Positions 1 to 13,299 of a stretch of 64,000 nt of DNA are shown in pieces. The position numbers and the translations under genes were made by a program. The stretch spans positions 45,001 through 109,000 of the forward strand of contig MCFG01000041.1 in NCBI GenBank assembly GCA_002104895.1. The letters are read 5' to 3'. The notes below the pieces were generated by a model. It saw nothing but the letters and a program-made list of their open reading frames with translations, was not told the DNA's origin and ran no database searches. The stretch is from Anaeromyces robustus. Lineage: Eukaryota > Neocallimastigomycota > Neocallimastigomycetes > Neocallimastigales > Neocallimastigaceae. The first letter of the stretch is position 1, and each line of letters opens with the position of its first letter.

Positions 1-954
1 TCATTTTTTTATATATCTTATCTTTAACCTTTTTTTTTGTCTTTAAATATTCTCTTTTTTTTTTATTTTTTTAAAAAAAAGGTCTATTATTATTATTATT
101 ATATTTGTTTATTATATTTTACACAATTAAATAATTGTTTTTTTTTTTTTTTTTTTGTTCTATATTTTCTATTTACTATATATATTTTGACAATTTCTTA
201 ATTGGGTTTATTCCACATAATTATTTTATTGAATAACATAATATCAAATCATATTATTTTTGTCATCTTGAGTAGTGAGCAGTAAATTTTTAATAAAAAT
301 TATATAATCTAATATTATAAAAAATATGTTTATTGATATAAATTAATATTAAAATAAAAAAAAATTATTAATATATATACAAAAAAAAAATTTTTTTTAT
401 TTATATTTGTATATCACCTACTTTTTTGTTTATTGTTATTTTATTTATTTATTTATATATATATTTATCTATTTATTTATATATTTTATTTATATATATT
501 AAAAAAGTTTATTATATTAAAAAAAAAACAATAATAATAATTAAGGATAAAGTATATATATTTATTTTTCTCCAAATTATAATTAATATAAAATTAAATC
601 TTTTTAAAATTATTATTTTAATTTTTAAAGATTTAGAATTCTTAATTTTTTTATTATTTAAAATGTTAAAATACTAAATAATATTTATATTAATTTGTAA
701 ACTTTATTTTTACATAAATATTAATATTTTTTTTTTCAATAAAATAAATTACTTTATTTATTATAACATTAATATTTTTGCTTTTTCTTTAATCATATAT
801 AAAATGACTAATAGCCTCATATAATGACTAATAACCTCATATTAGAAACACCATTTAAAATAATATATATAGAACTTTTTCATTAATTATTACAAATAAT
901 TTATAGTTATATTTTAACCATAAATTATATAAAATTAGTAAAACAAAATAATAT

Positions 955-1003
<49 letters not shown>

Positions 1004-1924
1004 GGAAATGTGTAAAAATATTGTATTTCAGAAAGAATAACATTTCAGAAAGAATAATATTAATTATAATAAAAAATATAAATGGAAAAGATAAAAAAAA
1101 AAAAATGAATTAACAAAGTGAAATCCTAAATTATTAAAATATTTTGGAAATATTTATTAATATATAAAAACGTACGTATTTGATAAAAAAAAAAAAAATA
1201 CTAATAATAATTAAAATTATCAATTAGATTATATATAAAATATATATATATATATATAAGCAATACTCTTTTTGAACGCATAATAATAAATTATCAAAAT
1301 TTTAGTTCAATAATTAAAAACTTGAACAATTATTTTATATTTTTATATTATTATTTTTTTTTATATATATTTATTTTTAATTGTATTTGAAATAAATAAA
1401 TTAAACAATTATTTTTTATTTTTTTATTTATTTATTTATTTATTAATTTTTTATTTTGAAATTCATTATAAATTGTCTACCTTCTTTTTATATATACATA
1501 TAAAGTTATTTATAACGTATAGTATTATAGTATTATTGTTGTTCTTAAATGTTTTTTTTTTTTTTTTTTTTTTTTTATCTATTTTTATTTGTTAATATAT
1601 TAATTATTATTATTTTTTTTTTATAATAAAGGTTTATTACCATTAGGAGTTATTTCCTTTTTAATGTCAAACTGAAATATATATTACGTTGATATGCTAA
1701 ATAATATACTTCAATTATACGTTTATATGCTTTTGAATAATATTAACTTTTGTTTGTTATATTGATTTCAACTTGAAAAAAAAAAAAAAACTAATAATTA
1801 AAATACTCTAAAAAAAAAAAAAAATATTTTTATATATTATATATATTATAATAAAATAGTATTTATAATATTTCTCTTTTTTTTCTTTTTTATTTTTTTT
1901 TTCCTCTCTTTTATTTTAAATTAT
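1..1924. other. AT-rich intergenic DNA, no gene seen
   Basis: No reading frame here has the codon texture of the real genes nearby; the open frames are low-complexity I/F/Y/K strings. Visible structure is limited to a two-copy 20-base tandem around 803-842 (aatgactaatarcctcatat), a two-copy 17-base tandem around 1024-1058 (catttcagaaagaataa), an AAT microsatellite at about 957-1000 and several poly(A)/poly(T) runs. The last few hundred bases are the 3' flank of the minus-strand THR4 gene. Confidence 0.7.
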
Positions 1925-3538
1925 TTAGAATCCTTTCATAGTTTCTTCAATAACTAATCTAACTTGCTTCTTGGCAATTTCCTTGTTACCACCATCAGTC
2001 TTAACATCAATACATTTCTTTGGTCTACCTAAAAGATTAACTAAAGCTTCTGGAGCAATTTCTTCATAGGTAACATCCTTAGAAGTTATCTTTTCACCAT
2101 TGAATTTATTAATAGCTGGAAGAACAGCTTCTGGGAATTTACCTGGGTGAGCAGTTGAAAGACAAATAGTGTAAGCTGGGTTCTTAGCAACCATCTTTTC
2201 AGCAGCAGCAACACCAACAGCAGTGTGTGGATCTAAAACATAGCTTGAAGATTTACAGTGGTAGTAACGACCAATAGTTTCAGTAGTCTTTTCATCAGTA
2301 ACATTGAAAGAATCGAAAAGAGAACGAGCACGTTCAAGAACTTCAGCTGGAGCCTTGAAACCACCAGAAGTCTTTAATTCTTGCATCCATTGAGCAATAG
2401 TAGCACTAGCCTTTTCTTCATCAGCAGCAGTAGCAGTAGTACTTTCAGTACGACCATCACCACGAACTAAATACCAGATAAGACGTTCAAAGTTGGAACT
2501 AATAAGAATATCCATAGCTGGTGAAAGAGTTTGCTTAACTTCTGGTTCATTTGGACCAACCTTTTTCTTTTCATAACTACCAGTTTGCATGAAACGGTAA
2601 AGAATATCGTTTTCATTAGTAGCAATGCAAAGACGGTCAGCTGGAAGACCCATACGAACAGCATAATAACCAGCTAAAATATCACCAAAGTTACCAGATG
2701 GAACAACAAATTGAATCTTTGGAAGAGTTTCTGGTTTAGTAGAAGCATCAACAGTAATATTTAATTTCTTTAATAAAGTAAAGTAAGAATAGAAATAGTA
2801 AACAGTTTGAGCAAGAATACGAGCCCAGTTAATAGAGTTAATAGCACCTAATTGATATTTGTTTTTGAATTCTGGGTCAGAGAATAAAGCTTTAACAGTT
2901 TCTTGACAATCATCAAAAGTACCTTCAACAGAAACATTGAAGACATTTGGATCTAAGACAGAAGTCATTTGAGATTCTTGAATGTTACTGACACGACCCT
3001 TTGGGTGAAGAATGAAAACAGAAATGTTTTTCTTACCACGAAGACCATAAATAGCAGCACCACCAGTATCACCACTAGTAGCACCAAGAACAGTAATACC
3101 AGCTTGTTTTTCTTCTGGTTTCTTATCCTTATTTTTTCTCATTAAGAAATATTCAAAAAGATTTCCTAAGAATTGAAGAGCAACATCTTTGAAAGCAAAT
3201 GTTGGACCATGGAAAAGTTCTAAAACGTAAAGTTGGTCATTAGTAACATTTGGAAGTTTATTTAATGGAGTAATATCCTTTGATGAGAATGTAGAATAAG
3301 ACTTTTCAATAATAGTTTTAAGATCTTCATTTGGAATTTCATTAACGTCAATGTAAAGACGAAGAACTTGATAAGCAAGATCTGTGAATTTTAAGTTAGC
3401 CCATTCAGCAATCTTTGAGAATGGAACTTTTGGAATTTCAGATGGAATATATAAACCACCATCTGGAGCAAGACCTTGTAAAACAGCGTTTTCGAAAGTA
3501 AGTCCGTTAGATTGACCACGTGTACTTCTGTATCTCAT
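1925..3538 (-). CDS. THR4: Threonine synthase
   Basis: Converts O-phosphohomoserine to threonine and phosphate with pyridoxal phosphate, the last step of threonine synthesis. The 537-residue frame is intact and intronless, and close to the length of yeast Thr4 (about 514). The N-terminus RYRSTRG and LAPDGGLYIP is the family signature. The PLP-lysine segment is HGPTFAFKDVALQFLGN (about residues 110-126), followed by ATSGDTGGAAIYGLRGKK, NSINWARILAQ, VPSGNFGDILAGY and the C-terminal DPHTAVGV and STAHPGKFPEAV blocks. The match runs along the whole yeast protein, so a fungal-lineage gene is more likely than a bacterial import. The start is the ATG just before RYRSTRG; no other start fits the family. 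Codons lean to C-ending and GGT/GCT/CCA forms more than in neighbouring genes, suggesting high expression. Identification is from remembered family sequence. Confidence 0.97.
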   Translation of the reverse strand: MRYRSTRGQSNGLTFENAVLQGLAPDGGLYIPSEIPKVPFSKIAEWANLKFTDLAYQVLRLYIDVNEIPNEDLKTIIEKSYSTFSSKDITPLNKLPNVTNDQLYVLELFHGPTFAFKDVALQFLGNLFEYFLMRKNKDKKPEEKQAGITVLGATSGDTGGAAIYGLRGKKNISVFILHPKGRVSNIQESQMTSVLDPNVFNVSVEGTFDDCQETVKALFSDPEFKNKYQLGAINSINWARILAQTVYYFYSYFTLLKKLNITVDASTKPETLPKIQFVVPSGNFGDILAGYYAVRMGLPADRLCIATNENDILYRFMQTGSYEKKKVGPNEPEVKQTLSPAMDILISSNFERLIWYLVRGDGRTESTTATAADEEKASATIAQWMQELKTSGGFKAPAEVLERARSLFDSFNVTDEKTTETIGRYYHCKSSSYVLDPHTAVGVAAAEKMVAKNPAYTICLSTAHPGKFPEAVLPAINKFNGEKITSKDVTYEEIAPEALVNLLGRPKKCIDVKTDGGNKEIAKKQVRLVIEETMKGF

Positions 3539-6500
3539 TTTAATTTTTAATTTTCTTCTTTATTTAAATAAATAAAAAAATTTGGATTGTGTTGAATTAA
3601 TATTTATTAAAAATAAATAAATATATTATGAAATATATATATATAAATATAAGATAGATTTAATTTAAAAAAAAAATAAAAATATAATTATAATTCTATA
3701 ATTAATTTAATTTTATTTTTTTTTTTTAATAAATAAATTTGTTTTTTAATTTTGAATTTATAATATAATAAAATATCTAATATTATAATATATAAATATT
3801 AAATATTCTTTTATTATTATAATTTAATTATTCTTTTAAAATTTTGTTGTAAAAAATTAAAAAAAATTTTTTTTTTTTTTTTTAGAAATACTATTGAATA
3901 CAGGGAGAGAATGAAAATTATTGGAATAATCTGATATAAATAATATATTACAATATATTGTAATATATTAAAAAATTTCAAAATTTTTTAAAGATTTTAT
4001 TTTTTTTCATATATACTATAATAATTAAATAATAAAATAAGATATAAAAATTTTTTATATGTTGATTGGAAAATAATTATAAAAAATATATAGATAATAT
4101 ATATAATGATTATATTGATTTTAATTTAATTTTTACAATATCAATTTTAACTAATATTTATTTATATATTTATTTAAACATCAGTAAAATAAAATAAAAA
4201 ATAGATATAATATTAAATTTTAATATAAAAAAATAGATTTAAAATTAAATAAATAAATAAATATAAAATAAATAAATGTTTTTAATAAAAATAAATAAAT
4301 AAAATAAATAAATATTGAAAATATTATAATAAATATGAAATATTTAATATACATCAAATAGTTACATAAAATATTAATATTATTTTCTTTATAATTTTTA
4401 AATGTTTTTTTTTTTTTTTTTATATTAATATTAAAATAATATATAATATATAGTTTTAAAAAAATGGTATAGTTAACTTTTAGGTTGTCAACTTTTTCAC
4501 CCTCATTATAATATTATTAATAATAAATAAATATCTAAAGTGTATTATATAATTGAATATTATATAATACATATAAATAAAATAGTTTTACTCTTTTTTT
4601 TTTTTTCCTTTCTAAATTATTATGACTAATATAATAAAAAATAGTATATTAATAATAAACTATATATGAAATATAAAACATAATAAAATAAATTAAAATT
4701 AAAACAAAGATGAAAAAAAAGATATAAAAATATAAATATAAATATAATAAAAAAAAAAAAAGAAAAAAAGAAAAAAGAAAAAAATTAAAATTAATATATT
4801 CATAATAAATGTTTATTTTAATAATATATAAAATTTTATTTAATATATTATATTATGAGATATTAATTAATATTAATTATTCAAAAACTATATAAAAAAA
4901 ATTAAAACTAATAAAATATTTATTATATTAATATTGCTATATGTTTTTATTTTTTATTAATTACTTGCATAATTCTTTTTTTTTTTTTTTTTTTTAAATA
5001 TAAAAATTAAAAAATAATATTTAAATTATACAAGTTTTACTATAAAAAAAATAGGTTATTTCCTTAATTAAAAATATATTAATAAATATTACATTATAAA
5101 AGAAAAAAAAAAAGATTATTTTTAAATTATATAATTTGTCTTCTTTAATTATATTATTATAATTATTATTATTTTATATACATGGATGATTTGTTTAAAT
5201 AAATTAATATAGCTGCTATTAATGGAATGTGGAATACCTTTTTTTTTTTAAATAAATTTAAATAACAATACTGAATTTTAAATTTTAAATAGGAATAATT
5301 ATAATAATTATAATAACCAAAGAAGATAAATTTTATATATTAATTTGATTAAAAAATAATTTTTTTTATATGGGCTCAAATGGACATTTTTTTTTTATTT
5401 TTATTTTTTGAATAATATATTTATAAAGTTTAATGCTTCCTACAGATTATATAATGTTTTTTTTTAATGTGATAATTATTTGTCATATTTTTTTTTTATT
5501 TGTATTAAAGTTATATTTATTAAATGATTGTTGTTTTTAAAAAAAAAATTGATACGATACAAAGAACATTTATTTTTAATATTTTAATTTTTTTTTTTTA
5601 TTTTTATTGTATTTTTATTTCGTTTGTATTACGTTATTATTTGGTATTATTTCATTTTGTTATGTTAATTTATTTTTTTTTAGTTATTATTTATTATTTA
5701 TTATTATTATTTTATTTATTATTGGTGTTGTTTGGATTATGTTTAATTTTGATTCGTTTTTTTTTTTTTTTTTTTTATTAAATGTATTATGTTAATTTTG
5801 ATTTGAATTTATTATTTTTATTTTCCAGTGATTTAAGTATATCAATTTAACACGAAACGTTTTTTTTTTTTTTTTTAATAAATAATAACAAAGGAAGAAG
5901 GTAAAATATAAAAAAGTAAAATATATATAAAAAAATAAAAAAAAAGAATATGAAAATGAGATAGAGAAAAAAATATATATGTATATAAAAGTCAATAATT
6001 ATGATTCTTTTTTTTTTTTAAATTTATTTTTTTTAATTATAATAATATATATATATTAAATATTATATAGACATTTAAAAATAAAACATGAAAATATAAT
6101 TTTTATTATTTTCATAATAATATAAATAATATTATATATAGTATTAATATAAAAAAAATTTTTTTGTTTATCTGCATACAATTTCATAATATTCTTTTTT
6201 TTTTTTTTTTTTTTGTTTTTTTGATTTTTTTTTTGTTTTATATATAATATGTAATTCGTGTTTTATTTTATTATATTTTATTTTTATTATTATTATCTTT
6301 GTCTTTTGTTTTCTTCTTTTTTTTTTTTGGAATTTTTGGAATTTTTGGAACTTTTGGAATTTTGGTTTTTGGTTTTCATTTTATGGATGTGTAGTGAATA
6401 ATTTGATAAATTCATTGATTATTTTATTCTTTTTTCCTTCATTCATTAATAATGATATAAAAAAAAAAAAGTTTTTTTTTTTTTTTTTTTTTTGAATGAA

Positions 6501-6764
6501 TGAATAATTCATATCATTTTTATATAATACTTCAATATTTTTTTTCTATTGTCATTATTAACTTCAATTTTTTTATTATTATTTTAAATTGGGTTGTCTT
6601 ATTTAGTCTTAACATTCCTTGTTCTTTTTTTTTTTAATATATTACTTATAAAAAAGGGTTAATTTTATAATATATATATACAAAAGAAAAAAAGAATGGT
6701 GAAAAAATAAATGAAAAAGATAAAAGAAGAAAAAAAAAAGAAAAAGAAAGAAAAAAAAAACTTA
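3539..6764. other. AT-rich intergenic DNA between THR4 and the 6765-8012 gene
   Basis: This is the shared spacer upstream of THR4 and downstream of the next minus-strand gene. I see no coding segment. Open frames at 5524-5795 and 5792-5995 are hydrophobic F/I/L/Y strings from T-rich DNA. A short tandem of tttttggaat units lies at about 6328-6372. Several poly(T) runs of 15 to 22 bases occur (for example 6197-6214 and 6473-6493). Confidence 0.7.
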
Positions 6765-8012
6765 TTATGAAAGATGTTCACTAATAAAGTTTGAGAATTT
6801 TTGAATTGTTTTTAATTTTTCGTTTTCTCTTGGATTTCCTTTATTATCATATAATGCAATGGCTTCATCTAATGCATTCAAATGATCTTTTGTTATTCCT
6901 GAAAGTTCCATTTGTCTTAAACGATAGAATGCAATAAGAGCAAAAGCTTCGTTATCTGGATTATTATCAACATAATTTTCTTCAACTTGTTTAAGTAATT
7001 GAGAAAAGTCCCTAACAATATCACAAACTTCAATATATTCTTTAGCTTTATCACTTTCATTTATTTGTTTACAGAATGTATTTAAATTTTCCATAGTTTG
7101 ACTTTTAGGAATAATTGCTTCCACAGTCTAATATATATACAAAGTTTTAATAATGTAAAATAAAAAAAAAAAAAAAAAAGAAAAAAGAAAGAAATATATT
7201 ATTAATATTAAATATACACATAAAATATTAAATTAAGAATATATATTATAAAGCATATAAATATAATATATATATATAATTATATATATTCTATATTATA
7301 CATCAAGATTTTATAATAATATTTTTTCCAAAATTTTCTCTTGATTGATTTCTTATTGTTGTTTATAATTTTTTTTTTTTTTATTTTTCTTTTTTCTTAT
7401 TTTCGATTTATTTATATATATTTATATATTTATCCACTATTTAATTTATTTATTTATTTATTTAATATAATTTAATTTAATTTATATTTTTAATACCTCT
7501 GTAATAACTCTTAAAGAATCAAAATCATGTTGTATTTTTTCCAATAAAGCATTATCTGAAGTTTCCTTTAAATCAACAATTTTACCAGCACGACAAGATA
7601 AATTATCATTTTTATAAGCTTTTTGAATTAATTCAAGACATTGATTATCTAAATAACCAACATCATTTATTTTAAAATCATCTAAATTAAGTGTTTGACT
7701 AAGTTCAAGTTCATGAGTAGGAGTCCAACCAAATTCACCTAAAGTATCATTTACAAAAGATTCAACATTGAAAGAAATAGTAGAATCTAATTGATCAATA
7801 TCAATACCTAAAGTAGTATAATTAACTTGAGGAAGTTCTGTTGGATCAACAGAAGCAACAAGAGAAGATCTCTTTTTTGGAATTTTTTCTGTTTCTTGTT
7901 GAGCTGGATTATTTTCTTTAGCTGGGAAATAATATTCACGAAGTTTATCAGCTCTTTTACTTTTAGTATTGTTGTAAATTTCTTCTTCCTTTTGGTCTAC
8001 TTCGACAGACAT
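6765..8012 (-). CDS. Two-exon protein of unknown function, predicted helical
   Basis: I do not recognise the family. Exon 1 is 7497-8012 (172 codons, ATG at 8012) and exon 2 is 6765-7127; the intron 7128-7496 (369 bases) has a GTATTA donor and a TAG acceptor, and phase 0 keeps one frame, giving 292 residues. Exon 2 begins T-V-E-A-I, so a GTG inside it is not a start. The N-terminal third is charged (KSKRADKLREYYFPAKE, then KKRSS). The centre has FGWTPTHELELSQTLNLDDF. The last 150 residues look like amphipathic helices (LEKIQHDFDSLRVI, FSQLLKQVEENYVDNN, ALIAFYRLRQMELSGITKDH). There is no signal peptide or membrane segment. A coiled-coil scaffold or tethering subunit is possible, but that is speculation. 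Confidence 0.85.
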
Positions 8013-9600
8013 ATTTATTATTTATTTTATAATTATTTTATGTTTGTTTGTTTTGTAATACAGATGTGGAAAATATTTATTTGTTTTATTTATAAATATT
8101 ATAAAAATGACAATAATAATAATATATTTATTAAACAATGAATAGTATTTTTATTTTTTTTCTCTATTATTATTATTATTTTTAATGGTGTTAATGTTGA
8201 TGTTATTAATAAATATTATTATTTTTAATTTTATTTATATAATTTATTTAATATTTCGTGTCACTATTATAAAATATTAATATATGATATTGATGTTTAT
8301 TTGTTTATTTATTTGTTGGTTTTTTATGTTTTTGTATTTTTATGTATTTATTGTTGTTTTTATTTATATTTTAAATATATTTAGACCAATTTGACAGAAA
8401 ACATTAAAAAAAAACAAAAATTTAACACAAATTTGAAATATATAATTTTTGTGACAAATTATTTTAATATTTTAAAAAAAAATAAAAAATTATAAAAATT
8501 AATAAATAAATAAAAATTAATATATTTTTATATTAGTTTTAATATATAATTAATATATAAAAAAACAACTAAATAAAGAAATAATATTTAAAAATATAAT
8601 AAAAAAAAAGAAATTATATTTATAATGAAAAAAAAAATGTAATTATATTGTATAATTAATATGTATAGTATTTTTTTGTATATATATAATGTAAATCTAA
8701 TTTTTTCTTTTTTTTTTAAAAAAAATTACAAAGAGTTTTTCATTAATATGTATTACAAAAGTACTTTGCTTCTCTTATTTTTTTTATTATTATGTAGTAT
8801 TATGTTGTAATTAATCTATATATATTCTACTAAAATATTTAAATTTAAATTATTCTATTGTATTAATATAACTATTTAAAATTATAATTGATATTTGATA
8901 TTTTAAATCCTATTTTACATTATTCTCATTTTTAATGGCTTATGTTAATATTTATACATTCAAATTTCATTCTTGTTAAATTATATATCTTAACATTTAT
9001 ATAGCTTTATTATGTATAAAAAAATGTATTCTAGTAAATAATATATTCCTTTTCTCTTCATTATTTCTATCTTCAACTAGTAATGAATGAAATTCTTTTT
9101 ATTTTTTTTTGAAGCTATATTTTTCACTCATTTTAAAATCTTTTTCCTTTCATCTTTCTATGTACACAGTATATTATAAATCTTTACCTTTTTATTATTG
9201 TTGTTGTTTAATATAATATATAATAGTCTGTTTGTTTATTTTTTTTATATATTATTAAAAATTATTCTAAAATTTAAAATTAAATTTTGAATAAAAAGAA
9301 TTAAAAAAAATAAAAAAAAATAATATTTTTTAATAAAAAATAATGTATAATTAATATAATTTAATAAAATAATCACTGTAAAAAAATTAATTAAAAAAAT
9401 TAATATATAAAATATATATTTACTAATTAATATTTAATTCATATTAATTTTAAAAAAAAATTTAAATATTAATATTAATAATAAAAAATGATTAATTTAT
9501 AAAAATAAATTACATATAAAATTTAATATTATTTAATTACATTTTTTCATAAAATTCTTAAATAGCTATAAATTATTATTATTATTATTAATTATTATTA

Positions 9601-9654
<54 letters not shown>

Positions 9655-9770
9655 TATTATTTATATAATATTTAAATTTATTAAATATTTATTTATTATT
9701 CTTTTTTTTTATATGTAGTATGTATTTTTTTTTTTTGTTATATTAAATGTATATGTATTTTGTAGTCATG

Positions 9771-9843
<73 letters not shown>
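9771..9843. repeat. (ATT)n microsatellite
   Basis: About 24 uninterrupted ATT units, directly preceded by tgtagtcatg. A second, less pure ATT tract lies at about 9577-9650. Confidence 0.95.
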
Positions 9844-9844
<1 letters not shown>

Positions 9845-11592
9845 AGTTAAAGCTATTTTTGAATTATTGCTTTTCTTCAAAGATTTTTAAGATATATAAT
9901 AATAATAATAAAATAAATAAAAACTAAAAAAGCAGATATTTATATATAGAACAAAAAATTTAATCTTAAAAAATAAAAATAATTAAGTCTATTCTTAATA
10001 AAGAAGTTATTTAAAAGTTTAATATAAATAATGTCTTTATTTTGAAAATATAAAAAAAGGTATATATAATTATTAAGAAAAAATTAAATAAATAAAATAA
10101 AATAAAATAAAATAAAAGTACACTTTATTTATATTTATTTAATATTTTAAAATTTTCATTTTTTTATTTCAAATAATACATATAACATTAATAGACAAAA
10201 TATAATCATGACAGTCATTTACTCTTTTATTTATTTATTGAATAATAGGGTGTATTAAAAATATAAATATTTATTGTTCATTGACAATATAAAAAAATTA
10301 TTTAATATTACTTTAAATGAATAAAATTAAACTATCACATATGAAATTATTATTCATAATACATATAATACATATATACAGTATATTAATTTATATAAAC
10401 TTTTTTTTTTAACAGATAAATATTATGTATATATGATATATGTTTTCATTATTTTCTGTTTCTTTGTTATTTGATATAAATATTATAAAATTTTATTTTC
10501 TTATCTAATTAAGAAATAAATAATATTATATAATATTATTATTTCTTATCTAATTAAGAAATTAATAATAATAAAAAATATTATTTTTTTTTATATTTAT
10601 TATTTATCTGTAATAACTTCGCTATTTTATAATTATATATGTGATTTTTTAAGTTTTAAAAGTAATTAATATCAGTTTAAATATATTTATAAATATCATT
10701 AAAGTTAATTAAATAATATATATAAAAATAAATGCAATTAATATAAAAAAAAAAAATTAAAATTTTAAAAAAAAATTATATATTCTATATATATAATATA
10801 CTATAATATAATATAATAATATATATATATATTATTTTTATATGTATTATAATATATATAAAAAATAAGATTATTCATAAACTCATTTAATTAAAAATTG
10901 GCTTTTATGGTAATAATTATTAAAAAGTTTTTTTAAAGTTTTTTGATTGAAATATAGAAAAAAAAGCACTTTTTTTTATTCAACATTATTTAAAAAAAAA
11001 ATTATAGTATTATTATAAAATGGTTGGTTTCTTTTTTTTTTGAAATATAAAAAAATATTTATTTTTCTCTATACATTTTCCTTTTCTGATTTGTATTATT
11101 ATTAATATTAATTAATAAGCATGAAATTGATGTACTTATTATTAAAAGTTAATAATTAAACTTCTGTAGAAACAATAATTAAACATAATTAAAAAAAAAT
11201 TTATCCAATATTACTAAATTATTCATATTAAATAAATATGAAGAAAAATATAATTATTAATAATAAAGTTGATTCTGATATTTCAAAAAATATAATAAAC
11301 ATAAAATATTATATTTCATATATGTAATAATCATAAAAAATTATATTAATATTTAATAAAAAAAAAAAAGAAACAATAATATATTATGCTTTTTTTTAAA
11401 AAAAAAAAAAAAAATTAAATAAATAAAATAAAACGGTATGTTTATTATTTTAAATATATTTAACAGGATTATTATGAAAAATATAATTTTTTACCTTTTA
11501 GATAATTATAGATATTAAAATGATATTTTTATAAACATGCATCAATTATGTAATTAATTATATAGTTAATTCTATAAATTCTATACGGTATG

Positions 11593-11638
11593 TTATTTAT
11601 ATATTTTAACCTTTTTAAAGGTTAAAATATATAAATAA
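11593..11638. repeat. Near-perfect palindrome
   Basis: Two 22-base arms (left arm ttatttatatattttaacc plus ttt) are perfect reverse complements around a two-base centre. Such a stem could extrude as a hairpin or cruciform. It lies about 110 bases before a tandem duplication. Confidence 0.85.
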
Positions 11639-11749
11639 TATATAACATATTAATAACAAATAATAAATAAAAAGAAATAAACATATATAAATAAAAAATA
11701 TATAAATAAATGAATAAAATAAATAAAGCAATATATTATATGTACAAAT

Positions 11750-12267
11750 ATTTTATAAATTAACATTAATGTCAACTTTTATATAAGTTATATATGACAT
11801 GATTATTAAAATTACTTATATGCTTTTTATATAGATATGTAAATATTTTTAATTTTCTTACTAGAATGAGATGTTTTATATCCAAGTTATTTTATATAAT
11901 TTATTTTCAAAATTTATTTGATATATTATATCTTTTACATTAGAATATTAGGAAACATAAAAGTAATTTTTCATGTATCTACTTATATAATAAATAAAAA
12001 GAAATAATTTTATAAATTAACATTAATGTCAATTTTTATATAAGTAATAGATATATGATATATATAATATATATGACATGATTATTAGAATTACTTATTT
12101 ACTTTTATATATATATGTAAATATTTTTAATTTTCTTATTAGAATGAGATGTTTTATATCAAGTTAATTTTATATAATTTTAAAATTTATTTGATATATT
12201 ATATCTTTTACATTAGAATATTAAGAAACATAAAACAAAGTAATTTTTTATATATATCTACTTATAC
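11750..12267. repeat. Tandem direct duplication, two copies of about 240-260 bases
   Basis: Copy 1 (about 11750-11988) and copy 2 (about 12007-12267) share ttttataaattaacattaa, tgacatgattatta, tagaatgagatgttttatat and tttacattagaatatta in the same order. Copy 2 has a small AT insertion after its first 45 bases. A short taaataaaaagaaataa string precedes both copies. No coding potential is visible. Confidence 0.85.
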
Positions 12268-12535
12268 TAACATAAATAAATAAATAAATAAATAAATAAT
12301 TGTTTATTTCATTTTACTATAATTGTTCTTATTATTTCATTCTACTATATATAATAATAAGATAATTAACATAGTATTATCTTATTATAATTTATTATAA
12401 TTTTTTTATTATTATATTATTATTTTTTTATCCTTTTTTTTTTCAATATTAGTATTCTATCGTTATTAATAATACATAATTATTATTCTTGTTATTGCCA
12501 TTTTTATTATGGGTTACGGTTATTATTAAAAAATA

Positions 12536-12917
12536 GGGGGTGTCCCATTTCGCCAAGTCACGTTTTTTTTTGTGGCTAAATAAAACTATGTATACTTTAT
12601 TTTATTTATTTTTTTATTTTATTTATTTATTATTATTATTATTTATTTATTTATTATTTATTTATTTATTTATTATTTATTATTTATTATTATTTATTTA
12701 TTATTTAGTATTATTTATTTATTATTATTATTATTTATTTATTATTTATTATTATTTATTTATTATTTATTATTTATTATTTATTATTTATTATTTATTA
12801 TTTATTATTTATTATTTATTATTTATTTTTAAAATAAAATAATTACATTTTTAATATGGCGTATTTTTTAAAAAGTGTAAATTTTTGTATTTTAATTTGG
12901 CGAAATGGGTCACATTC
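12536..12917. mobile_element. Inverted-repeat DNA element (MITE-like), TA-flanked
   Basis: The left end gggggtgtcccatttcgcca and the reverse complement of the right end (gaatgtgacccatttcgcca) match at all but a few of about 21 positions, and each end abuts a TA dinucleotide (12534-12535 and 12918-12919). That layout fits a non-autonomous Tc1/mariner-type element. The interior is mostly a TTTA/TTA microsatellite with no transposase frame. The GC-rich termini stand out sharply in this region. The family assignment rests only on the TA target and TIR form. Confidence 0.6.
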
Positions 12918-13299
12918 TAAAAAATATATTTATTATTAATTAATTTTTTTTTGAAGTTTATAAAAGATTATAGGTTAATTTTTTTAAATATTATTAATGT
13001 AGTATTGAAAATATTTGTGTAACCTAAATTTATAATCAACTTAATATATATATATATATATAAAAAAAAAAAAACGAAGTAGATAAATTAATAATAGTAA
13101 TATATTAAAAAAAAACATATTCAAAAAACTATTTTTTTTTAATTTATTCTTTTCATTTTCTTAATTTTATATTTTAAAATAATATTACTTATAATTACAT
13201 TTTCTGTTTTTTTTTTAAATAAATAAAATATATTATACAATACATTAATATATATATAGTATAACAAAAATAAGGTAATTCAAATATTGATTAAAAGCA

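Noticed and set aside
2467-2664. 65-codon minus-strand open frame inside THR4
   Set aside because: Shadow of THR4 in another frame of the same strand; the THR4 frame is fully explained by its protein family.
1925-3538. THR4 as a horizontal transfer from bacteria
   Set aside because: Intronless with better codon use, which can suggest transfer, but the protein follows yeast Thr4 from end to end; high expression explains the codons.
12540-12842. 100-codon frame inside the inverted-repeat element as a possible transposase
   Set aside because: Composed almost wholly of L/I/Y/F from TTTA repeats; no catalytic residues or helix-turn-helix.
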